From NCBI GenBank assembly GCA_028818385.1, contig JAPPNY010000106.1, positions 1-7,133 on the forward strand: a stretch of DNA of 7,133 nucleotides, given 5' to 3'. The position numbers and the translations under genes were made by a program. The notes below the pieces were generated by a model. That model worked only from the letters and a program-made list of their open reading frames with translations, had not been told where the DNA came from and searched no databases. Positions 1 to 5,532 of this stretch are shown in pieces; within the stretch, counting starts at the first letter, position 1, and each line of letters opens with the position of its first letter. This DNA comes from Spirochaetaceae bacterium. GTDB lineage: Bacteria; Spirochaetota; Spirochaetia; SZUA-6; Bin103.

Positions 1-33
1 TATCGACTCATTCACAGGATCACCAGTCCTCTG

Positions 34-288
34 TCAGCGTGGGATCGCCCTGCGCACTGCACCCAGCGTCTGGCCAAGCGCGCTCAGGATCACGATGATG
101 TCCACTTGGCGGCCGCTCTGCTGCACATCGACTTCCGCCTGGAAGGTGAATGAACCGAGATCCTTGAGCGTAACGGTCAGGTCGCCTTCATATGTGCCGG
201 CGACGTTTGGTGGGCCCGAAGGAGTCGTGTTCTCACATGCGACGACGAACGCGCACAGGGCGAGGAACGCGGGAACGAGCTTCTTCAT
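34..288 (-). CDS. Small putative outer-envelope lipoprotein, possibly truncated
   Basis: An 84-residue protein with a lipoprotein signal peptide: MKK at the N-terminus, a hydrophobic core at about residues 4-17, and a lipobox ending VVAC with the lipidated cysteine at residue 18. The mature part opens with a polar linker (ENTTPSGPPNV) and then AGTYEGDLTVTL, which reads like the first strands of a small beta-rich domain. The start is well supported by an AGGAG ribosome-binding site at 298-302, 9 bases upstream. The C-terminus is odd: after regular beta-type sequence (VDVQQSGRQVDIIVIL) it ends in a basic tail, AVRRAIPR, as if the frame had been lost and the domain cut short. No function can be assigned. 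It shares a leader style with the lipoprotein at 630-1079 (AC-E-x-TTP after the lipobox). Coding is fairly sure, full length is not. Confidence 0.6.
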   Translation of the reverse strand: MKKLVPAFLALCAFVVACENTTPSGPPNVAGTYEGDLTVTLKDLGSFTFQAEVDVQQSGRQVDIIVILSALGQTLGAVRRAIPR

Positions 289-297
289 GCGTTGTTA

Positions 298-302
298 CTC
301 CT
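298..302 (-). promoter_or_regulatory. Ribosome-binding site AGGAG of the 84-residue lipoprotein
   Basis: The minus strand reads AGGAG followed by 9 bases and ATG (286-288). It is the clearest Shine-Dalgarno sequence in the window and fixes the start of the small lipoprotein. It also argues that this short frame is, or recently was, translated. Confidence 0.6.
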
Positions 303-493
303 GACCCGGAGGAGCCGGGCCGTTGGTTCGACACAAACGGTAGCGAGTTCTCGCCCGGTGCGTCGAGGGTCAGCTCATTCGCCAGGGCCTTGAAGATTCC
401 CCACTCCCTGTCGCGGTGCATAGGGGCGCGGGCTCTGAGAGTCGTCACCGTTGGGATCGGCTTGGGCGAGGCGGATGGCGAGCGACAATCAGG

Positions 494-577
494 ATGAGAG
501 TCCGGGAGGTCGGGGCCGTCGCAGTGTTCATGTACGCCTACAACTTCGTGCAGCCGCACCGGTCGCTGAAGAACTAG
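494..577 (+). pseudogene. C-terminal remnant of a DDE-type IS transposase
   Basis: This 27-codon frame ends at TAG and reads REVGAVAVFMYAYNFVQPHR followed by SLKN. The pattern of a short hydrophobic helix, YNFV, then xPHRSL is the familiar last motif of many DDE insertion-sequence transposases (compare YNF-x-RPH-x-SL near their C-termini). Nothing upstream in any frame at 300-490 continues a transposase, and no terminal inverted repeats are evident, so only a tail remains. It lies between the two lipoprotein genes in the gene-poor part of the window. The family (IS481-, IS3- or IS1-like) cannot be told from so short a piece. The motif is clear, but a chance match in a short GC-rich frame cannot be excluded. 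Confidence 0.5.
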
Positions 578-629
578 CGCCGCCTCCGCTTTGGCCGTTC
601 CATGCCGGAGAGCCTACCGCGAGCGAGGT

Positions 630-1079
630 TCATCCCGGCCAGACGGCCACACGTAGCTGCGTGCCGCCTTCCGCGTTGGCGACCGCCGCTCTCGCACTGG
701 TCGGATCGATTGAGGAGATCTGCAGACCGACCGAGCCCGGCGCGTAGACGAACTCCTTTGTCGCGACCACCCGGTCGGACCACTGGAACACGTCCGGCAG
801 CGATCGCCACCCGCTCGCCGAACTCCGGTAGCGCCAGTGCGCGACGACCACGCCGTCGTTGAAGACCGCCTGCGTTAGCTCCGCCATCGGCCAGAGGACG
901 GTGCCGATAGTCCCGTCCGCCGAGAGCGTCACGTCGCCCGGTGCGATTGTGAACACCCGAACGATAGCCTTGGTGCTCTCGGTTTCGCCCGCGCCCGCGG
1001 CCGGCGTAGTCCGCTCACATGCCGACAGCACCACCAGAAAGGCCGCCAGCCCGACCCACGAAACCCATCGTGTCTTCAT
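630..1079 (-). CDS. Putative lipoprotein with a small beta-sandwich-like domain
   Basis: A 149-residue protein starting at the ATG at 1077-1079. An upstream in-frame ATG at 1259 would add 60 low-complexity residues and bury the signal peptide, so it is rejected. MKTRW precedes a hydrophobic core and the lipobox LSAC (residues 18-21), so the protein should be lipid-anchored. The mature part has a beta-rich pattern: IAPGDV (46-50), then WPMAELTQAVFNDGVVVAHW (63-82), WRSLP (91-95), FVYAPGSVGLQI (110-121) and a final LRVAV strand. The run LTQ-x-VxxDG-x-V followed by W-x-x-LP resembles small secreted proteins of unknown function often seen in Bacteroidota and relatives (from memory, not searched). 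No strong ribosome-binding site is visible, and no catalytic residues are recognisable. Confidence 0.7.
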   Translation of the reverse strand: MKTRWVSWVGLAAFLVVLSACERTTPAAGAGETESTKAIVRVFTIAPGDVTLSADGTIGTVLWPMAELTQAVFNDGVVVAHWRYRSSASGWRSLPDVFQWSDRVVATKEFVYAPGSVGLQISSIDPTSARAAVANAEGGTQLRVAVWPG

Positions 1080-1438
1080 CGTGCCGCGGAGCCTACATGA
1101 GCCGCAGGATAACATCCACCGGTAGGGTGCGCCGTGAGGACCACGAGACCGAGTGCGGCCGAGCGCGCTTGAGGGTGACCGCCAGGAAGCTGCTGGCCCC
1201 GATGGAACACGCTTCATCCAGGGCCATGGATTGTCAACCTTCGGATGGCGGCAGCCCATGCCAAGCCTTGCTCGTTCGCGGAACCGTGCGGCGTAGACCG
1301 GTCGGTAGCCATGCCCGGACTGCCTCTCGGTCAGATCGGCACTCCTGTCTTGACGGCGTCAGCCGTGGTTCCAGGCCGTCGAGTCGTGTTGTGAACCTCG
1401 CATCAAGTGTCGGCGATGAATCTCGGTTACCGCTGGTA
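1080..1438. other. 359-base stretch without a convincing gene
   Basis: The frames here are open on both strands only because stop codons are rare at this GC content. Their translations are Arg/Ser/Pro-rich with no protein-like pattern, and no tRNA, terminator with a T-tract or repeat array is visible. A short perfect palindrome, TGAC-ggc-GTCA, lies at 1351-1361. It is too short to interpret. The region should contain the promoter of the 149-residue lipoprotein gene, but no clear -35/-10 pair stands out. Confidence 0.5.
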
Positions 1439-1645
1439 TCATCTGTCGGTCTTCCATCGACGATGGCCGACGACGATGCTGGCCATCAACCCGCAGATCA
1501 GCGCTCCTGCGCCGGCCAGCGGGATCGTTCCCGCGTAGGCGTCGCCTCTTGCGGCGATGCCGATACTTGATCCCAATACGGCCCCGACGACGGCACCCAC
1601 GGCCGCGAACCCGAGCACGGTTCCGACCTTCCATCGGCGCTTCAT
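1439..1645 (-). CDS. Small two-helix glycine-rich membrane protein
   Basis: A 68-residue protein starting at ATG 1643-1645. The longer frame from 1780 adds a basic, non-protein-like N-terminus and is rejected. Two hydrophobic segments, at about residues 8-31 and 40-60, are rich in Gly/Ala with GxxxG-type spacing (AAVGAVVGAVLG), joined by a short polar loop (ARGDAYAG). Both ends carry a basic RRWK cluster (residues 3-6 and 62-65). By the positive-inside rule this predicts a hairpin with both termini in the cytoplasm. It resembles small glycine-zipper membrane proteins in general, and no family is recognised. The ATG overlaps the TGA of a preceding short frame (ATGA), which may be chance. Function unknown. 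Confidence 0.5.
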   Translation of the reverse strand: MKRRWKVGTVLGFAAVGAVVGAVLGSSIGIAARGDAYAGTIPLAGAGALICGLMASIVVGHRRWKTDR

Positions 1646-1827
1646 CCGTCCAGTGTGTCCGGCGGCCCAATTCTTGCGCAATCTCGACGACGGTGGTCGG
1701 TTGGCCGCGCTTCGGCGCGCGCGTCCGTCCTTCGGCAGTCGCGGCGCTGGCGCTTGTCCAGATCGACGAATTCCTCCCACGCGTTGCCGGTCGCGATGTT
1801 CATCACGTCGACCGAGATGGTGTCCAC
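1642..1827 (-). other. Doubtful short frame before the two-helix protein gene
   Basis: From a GTG at 1825-1827 (or an ATG at 1801-1803) a frame runs to a TGA at 1642-1644. Its first part, VDTISVDVMNIATGNAWEEF followed by VDLDK, has a normal-looking amino-acid mix. The rest is an Arg/Asp-rich tail typical of a wrong frame in GC-rich DNA. It ends in an ATGA overlap with the next start, which would suit translational coupling. It could be a degraded gene fragment that loses frame near 1750. I do not call it a gene. The rest of the gap up to 1903 holds nothing I can identify. Confidence 0.15.
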
Positions 1828-1903
1828 TCTGGCGGACGCTCTGAATGTCCCGTAGCGATCATCGCTCTTCGCTGCCCTCCGCCGACACCATAGACCGGGA
1901 GGC

Positions 1904-3073
1904 CTACTCGATGCCGAAAACCTCCAGGAAGCGGTACACGTCGAAGGAGGCGCTGAACAGCTCTTCGACCTCGCGCACCTTGTCGACGTCGTAGACCTGC
2001 AGCTTGGTGCTCTCGTAGAGCGAGAACAGGCGCGCCTCGATGGCCGCGGAGTCACCGCGGATCAGCAGGGTGGGCAGGCCCGCGGCGATGATCTCGGCGC
2101 GCAGGTCGGGGGCCAGCGACTCGCCTTCGTCGCAGGTCAGCACCAGCCCCCCGATCCCGCGCGTGGCTCCGAGCTGCCGGTGGTAGGCGATGATGCTGCG
2201 GATCCGCGGCGTGGAGTTGGCGCTGATGACCACGAGGTCGCGCCTGCGGATCGCCTGCGCGGGCCGCAGGAACTGCGCGGGGAGCGAGATGACGCGGATC
2301 GTCCGGCAGGGACGCTGCCAGGTGGGATGGCGCGGATCGCCGATCGGCTCGGTATGGCGCAGCGAGGTTCGCACCAGATCGATCGACGGCTGCGGCAGGT
2401 CCTGGACGGTCGGAATGAACCCCAGGATGCGCAACGTGCCGCCGAAGCCCGGGAACCGGCTGTTGAGCGCTTCGTCGGTAAGGTATCGCTGCAGGGTGGG
2501 GATCTTCTCCGGGATCAGCTTGTTGAAGATCACGCCGCGCACCCGGCATCCCTTGTGCAGGAAGTACGACAGGTAGACCTCCAGCGTGTCGATGGCGCGG
2601 CCGATGCCTCCCTCCGACAGGAACACGACCTCCGCATCGAGCAGCTTTCCCACGTCGGCGTTGGACAGCCCGGCTATGGCGCCGACACCCGGATGTCCGG
2701 AGCCCTCGGCGATGATCACCTTCTTGTCGGCGAGCGATGCCACGGACTCGAGGATGCGGCGCTCCAGGGTCCGGGTCAGCGCCTCCCGATTTCCCGACTC
2801 GAGGTAGGTGCGGGTGAACCCGGACGTGAACCGGACCGGCGAAAGGTGCCGGGGCTCGAATCCGGGCAGGGAGCTGAACACCGACAGAAGCTGCACGTCC
2901 TTGTCCACGTGCATGCCGTCGCGGAGCGTGGATACCTCCTGGCCCACCGGCTTGATGTAGCCGATCGTCGCGGGGTCCAGCACGCGGCGGAGCTGGGAAA
3001 TGATGCCCAGGCTGGTGACGGTCTTGCCGGCGTGCTGCCGGTAGCCGGTGAGGTAGACGACTACCGGAGCCAC
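1904..3073 (-). CDS. BioD-like P-loop ATPase with C-terminal DRTGG-like domain
   Basis: A 389-residue protein with a GTG start at 3071-3073; AGGG lies 9 bases upstream. Residues 1-230 form a BioD/CobQ-type P-loop domain (AAA_26 type). The Walker A-like loop is GYRQHAGKT (10-18), followed by GYIKPVGQE (38-46), where BioD enzymes have their KP motif, then IIAEGSGHPG (120-129) in place of EGAGG, and GVIFNK (180-185). Residues 275-389 (DLVVISANS, GGLVLTCDEG, AGLPTLLIRGDS) resemble the DRTGG domain. This order matches the N-terminal regulatory half of long phosphotransacetylases (COG0857-like), but the catalytic acetyltransferase half is absent and the gene ends cleanly. It is not a normal dethiobiotin synthase, which is shorter and has GTDTxxGKT. 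It is divergent from the DOMON gene across 59 bases. Substrate and role are unknown. A nucleotide-binding sensor or ligase-like enzyme is possible. Confidence 0.85.
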   Translation of the reverse strand: MAPVVVYLTGYRQHAGKTVTSLGIISQLRRVLDPATIGYIKPVGQEVSTLRDGMHVDKDVQLLSVFSSLPGFEPRHLSPVRFTSGFTRTYLESGNREALTRTLERRILESVASLADKKVIIAEGSGHPGVGAIAGLSNADVGKLLDAEVVFLSEGGIGRAIDTLEVYLSYFLHKGCRVRGVIFNKLIPEKIPTLQRYLTDEALNSRFPGFGGTLRILGFIPTVQDLPQPSIDLVRTSLRHTEPIGDPRHPTWQRPCRTIRVISLPAQFLRPAQAIRRRDLVVISANSTPRIRSIIAYHRQLGATRGIGGLVLTCDEGESLAPDLRAEIIAAGLPTLLIRGDSAAIEARLFSLYESTKLQVYDVDKVREVEELFSASFDVYRFLEVFGIE

Positions 3074-3132
3074 GGGTGGAAACCCTGCGCCGGCGGTTGC
3101 GTGCGATGGCCGGTTGCGGTAAGCATGGCGCC
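3074..3132. promoter_or_regulatory. Divergent intergenic spacer between ATPase and DOMON genes
   Basis: Only 59 bases separate the two start codons, so both promoters must sit here or inside the opposite gene. On the minus strand AGGG lies 9 bases before the GTG of the ATPase gene. On the plus strand there is no good ribosome-binding site before the ATG at 3133. I see no convincing -35/-10 boxes in either direction. Confidence 0.35.
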
Positions 3133-3705
3133 ATGCGTTGGATGGCAGTGTTGCTGTTGGCAGGCCTCGCCTGGGCCGCGGGCGCGCACGACGACGATCA
3201 CGGGGCCGCGGCGGCGGCGGAGGATGCAGGCGTCCTGGTAGCGCAGGAGGCCGCGCCGGTCGTCGACGGCGCCGTCACGGAGGGCGAGTACGGGGTCAGT
3301 CTGCAGTACGACGGCATCGTGATCAGCCTGGCGCTGGTGGGCGACACGCTGCACGCGGCGGCCGTCGCGGCCACCACCGGCTGGGTAGCCGTCGGATTCG
3401 GGTCCGACGTCATGGACGGGGCGCGGATCCTGTTCAGCTACGTCGAAGCGGACGGGACGGTGTTCTTCGCCGAGCAGGAGGGGAAGGGTCACAAGCACCA
3501 CGACGTCGCCGATACGGTCGCGACCGCCCACGCGGTGAGCGAGGCCGACGGAGGCACCACGCTGGAGGTCGCGCTTCCGGCGGCATTCATCCGCGACAGT
3601 GCCGGCGAGACGGGCATCTTCCCGATGATCATGGCGTACGGCAACCGCGACTCGGTCCGGCCCGTGCACCGGTTCTTCAAGAGCATCGAGCTGACCCTCG
3701 GCTGA
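3133..3705 (+). CDS. Secreted DOMON-domain protein
   Basis: A 190-residue protein from ATG 3133. The in-frame ATG at 3076 adds a basic leader before the signal peptide and is rejected. MAVLLLAGLAWAAGA (4-18) is a signal peptide ending in an AGA cleavage site, so the mature protein should begin HDDDHG (residue 19 on). The body is a DOMON-type beta sandwich: PVVDGAVTEGEY (42-53), GWVAVGFGSDVMDGARI (83-99), then FSYVEADGTVFF. DOMON domains bind haem or sugars. In haem-binding members one Met and one His are the axial ligands, and M94 and H179 (RPVHRFF) are candidates here by position. A second histidine cluster, GHKHHD, lies at 119-124. It converges on the dehydratase gene with 33 bases between stops. 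Export and fold are fairly sure. The ligand and role (redox, metal or sugar binding) are inferred only. Confidence 0.8.
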   Translation: MRWMAVLLLAGLAWAAGAHDDDHGAAAAAEDAGVLVAQEAAPVVDGAVTEGEYGVSLQYDGIVISLALVGDTLHAAAVAATTGWVAVGFGSDVMDGARILFSYVEADGTVFFAEQEGKGHKHHDVADTVATAHAVSEADGGTTLEVALPAAFIRDSAGETGIFPMIMAYGNRDSVRPVHRFFKSIELTLG

Positions 3706-3710
3706 TCGTG

Positions 3711-3750
3711 GCCGGAGCCTCGGGCGACGGTCTTGGGGCTACGCTCCGGC
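3711..3750. terminator. Possible bidirectional terminator, inverted repeat between convergent genes
   Basis: GCCGGAGC at 3711-3718 and GCTCCGGC at 3743-3750 are a perfect 8-base inverted repeat. It lies between the convergent DOMON and dehydratase genes and overlaps the last codons of the latter (stop at 3739-3741). The 24-base loop is long and neither side has a good T-run, so intrinsic termination is uncertain. Position is the main support. Confidence 0.3.
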
Positions 3751-4188
3751 TTCAGCGGATCCGCGCAGGCAGAGCCACGTCGCCTCCGCTGCCAGTTCCT
3801 CGCCCACGAACGCCTTGCCGCTCTGGCGGATCATCGCGGGAGAGCTGCGCGTGGTTGCGACCTCCAGCCGGACCTCGTCGCCGGGTCGTACCTGCCGCCG
3901 GAACCTGGCCTTTTCGACCGACGCCAGGAACAGGACCGAGCCGGCGCCGTCACGCGCCGCCCTGTGACTTTGCGCGGCGATGCCGGCGCCGCCGCACTGG
4001 GCCAGACACTCGACCAGCAGCACCCCCGGCACGACCGGATACGACGGGAAGTGGCCGGCGAAAAACGGCTCATCGGGCGCGAACCGCCTGTAGCCGACGA
4101 TCAGGTCGGCGTCGGCCCGCTCCAGCCGGTCCAGGAACAGGAAGGGGGGCCGATGCGGGATCAACTCCGTGACGGGCGGGAAGCTCAC
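3739..4188 (-). CDS. FabZ-type beta-hydroxyacyl-ACP dehydratase
   Basis: A 149-residue hot-dog-fold dehydratase, the usual size for FabZ. LIPHRPPFLFLDRL (9-22) is the family's N-terminal signature. FFAGHFPSYPVVPGVLLVE (42-60) contains the catalytic His46 and Glu60, spaced 14 residues apart as in FabZ. Downstream, FLASVEKARFRRQVRPGDEV (87-106) matches the conserved KFRRPVxPGD strand. The known reaction is removal of water from 3-hydroxyacyl-ACP to give trans-2-enoyl-ACP in the cytoplasm. The start is a GTG 2 bases after the TGA of the oxoamine synthase, so the two are almost certainly co-transcribed and probably translationally coupled. A housekeeping fabZ usually sits with lpx genes. This context instead suggests a specialised role in making or modifying the acyl chain of the neighbouring enzyme's product. 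That substrate assignment is inference. Confidence 0.85.
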   Translation of the reverse strand: MSFPPVTELIPHRPPFLFLDRLERADADLIVGYRRFAPDEPFFAGHFPSYPVVPGVLLVECLAQCGGAGIAAQSHRAARDGAGSVLFLASVEKARFRRQVRPGDEVRLEVATTRSSPAMIRQSGKAFVGEELAAEATWLCLRGSAEAGA

Positions 4189-4190
4189 CG

Positions 4191-5444
4191 TCAGATGATC
4201 CCCAGGCGGCGTCCCACCGTGGAGGTGATCTCAACCACCCGATCCAGTTCCTCATCGGTGTGGATCGCCATGTAAGAGGTTCGGATCAGCGCCTTGCCGG
4301 GCGGGACGCCCGGGCTGACCACCGGGTTGGCGTAAATCCCAGCCTGGAACAGTGCGTGCCAGAACTGGAACGTCAGATGGTCGTCGCCGATGATCAGCGG
4401 TACGATCGGCGTCTCGGCGACGTCGACGTTGAAGCCCAGGGCCTTGTATTCGCGGATCATGCGCGCCGCGATCCGTTGCAGGCGTTGCGCGTGCTCGGGC
4501 TCGTCGCGCATGATCTTCAGCGCGGCCGCCGCGGCCGCCAGGTTGGCCGGCGGCATGCTGGCGCTGAAGATCAGCGATCGGCCGTGGTGCTTGATGTAGT
4601 TCACGACGTCGCGGTCTCCCGCCACGAAGCCGCCGATGGAGCCGAACGACTTGGAGAAGGTGCACATCACCAGGTCGGCGAGCGGCCGGCCGAAGTGCTC
4701 CTCGGTACCGCGGCCGGTGGGTCCGGTCACGCCGATCGCGTGCGCCTCGTCCAGGTAGATGCGCGCACCGTGCCGGCGGGCGACCTCGGCCATCTCGTCC
4801 AGGCGGACGATGTCCCCCTCCATGCTGAACACCCCGTCGGTGACCACCAGCTTCCCGGCCTCGGCCGGTGCCGAGCTCAACGCCCTATCCAGCTCCTCGG
4901 GGCTGTTGTGCGCGTAGCGGTGCACCTTGACGGTGCCCAGGCGCAGACCCGAAGCGTGAAAGATGCCGTCCATGACCGAGGCGTGGTTCACCCGGTCGGA
5001 AAAGACGTGGTCGTTCTTGCCGAGCAGGGAGGAGATCGCGCCCAGGTTGGTCTGGTAGCCGGTGGTGAAGCAGAGCGCGGCCTGCTTGCCGACGAAGTCG
5101 GCGAGGTCCGCCTCCAACTCCTCGTGCAGGGTGAGCGTACCGTTCAGGTAGCGTGAACCGGAGCAGCTCGTGCCGTAGCGCTTCACCGCCGCGATCGCCG
5201 CCTCCCGGACGCGCGGGTCCCAGGAAAGCCCAAGGTAGTTGTTGGAGCCGATCATCAACAACTCGCGGCCGTCGATCACCGCGGTGGTGCCCCTTACTTC
5301 CTGAATGGCGGCGAAGTAGGGGTAGAAGCCGATCTGCCCGACCTGGTCGTCGAACCACGCCTGATAGTCGCGACACCTCTGAAACAGGTCGACCGGTGGG
5401 CGCGTGGCGGTGGGCCCGTGGCTGTCAGCGTCGCCCGTGGTCAT
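4191..5444 (-). CDS. Alpha-oxoamine synthase, serine palmitoyltransferase-like
   Basis: A 417-residue PLP enzyme of fold type I. The PLP lysine is K265 in CTFSKSFGSIGG. LDEAHA (231-236) supplies the Asp232 and His235 that hold the cofactor ring, and His154 (RVNHAS) is the ring-stacking histidine. Other family marks are YPYF and GSNNYLGL (66-73), GSRYLNGTLTLHEELE (96-111), GVFSMEGD (204-211) and IRTSYMAIHTDEELD (387-401). The family condenses an amino acid with an acyl thioester and releases CO2. Serine palmitoyltransferase, BioF (KAPA synthase), KBL and ALA synthase share it. The long N-terminus before GSNNYLGL, the length and GSRYLNGT fit the soluble bacterial serine palmitoyltransferase group best, as in Sphingomonas and Bacteroides. 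An autoinducer-type synthase is an alternative. ATG 5442-5444 is taken as the start, and the ribosome-binding site is weak. Family is sure, substrate is not. Confidence 0.88.
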   Translation of the reverse strand: MTTGDADSHGPTATRPPVDLFQRCRDYQAWFDDQVGQIGFYPYFAAIQEVRGTTAVIDGRELLMIGSNNYLGLSWDPRVREAAIAAVKRYGTSCSGSRYLNGTLTLHEELEADLADFVGKQAALCFTTGYQTNLGAISSLLGKNDHVFSDRVNHASVMDGIFHASGLRLGTVKVHRYAHNSPEELDRALSSAPAEAGKLVVTDGVFSMEGDIVRLDEMAEVARRHGARIYLDEAHAIGVTGPTGRGTEEHFGRPLADLVMCTFSKSFGSIGGFVAGDRDVVNYIKHHGRSLIFSASMPPANLAAAAAALKIMRDEPEHAQRLQRIAARMIREYKALGFNVDVAETPIVPLIIGDDHLTFQFWHALFQAGIYANPVVSPGVPPGKALIRTSYMAIHTDEELDRVVEITSTVGRRLGII

Positions 5445-5505
5445 ACATCGGAGAGGTCGGATCTCGGATCAACGGAGCAACGGCCCATAACGTCGGCGGC
5501 TACTG

Positions 5506-5532
5506 ATACTACGGAACCTGCCCCGGCATCAA
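5506..5532 (-). promoter_or_regulatory. Weak candidate promoter for the oxoamine synthase-dehydratase pair
   Basis: On the minus strand TTGATG (5527-5532, overlapping the TGA of the thioredoxin gene), a 15-base spacer and TAGTAT (5506-5511) resemble -35 and -10 boxes. They lie about 60 bases before the oxoamine synthase start. The spacer is short and the match imperfect. The 84-base gap is large enough for a promoter but also permits read-through from the thioredoxin gene. Confidence 0.2.

Noticed and set aside
1..14. A possible minus-strand gene start (GTG at 14 or ATG at 11) running off the window
   Set aside because: Only four or fewer codons are present and an AGAGGA upstream is too far away, so nothing can be concluded.
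233..559. A 108-codon minus-strand frame upstream of the small lipoprotein
   Set aside because: It overlaps the start of the lipoprotein gene and its good ribosome-binding site, and has no domain or signal. One stretch (ALANELTLDAPGENSLPF) looks protein-like but has no support.
1351..1361. Palindrome TGAC-ggc-GTCA
   Set aside because: It is isolated, short and not placed at a convincing promoter.
2180..3241. A 353-codon open frame on the plus strand opposite the BioD-like gene
   Set aside because: It is antisense to a gene with clear motifs. Its translation is rich in Arg, Gly, Asp and Val without domains, and it stays open only because GC-rich codon bias removes stops in that antisense frame.
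3138..4172. A 344-codon plus-strand frame spanning the DOMON gene and the dehydratase
   Set aside because: It is out of frame with the DOMON protein and antisense to FabZ-type sequence, and its translation is Arg/Gly-rich.
4260..5156. A 298-codon open frame on the plus strand opposite the oxoamine synthase
   Set aside because: Same explanation: it mirrors the codon bias of the real gene, and its composition is dominated by Val, Arg, His, Asp and Gly with no recognisable pattern.
5457..5470. Tandem TCGGATC TCGGATC before the oxoamine synthase gene
   Set aside because: Two 7-base copies are too short to distinguish an operator from chance.
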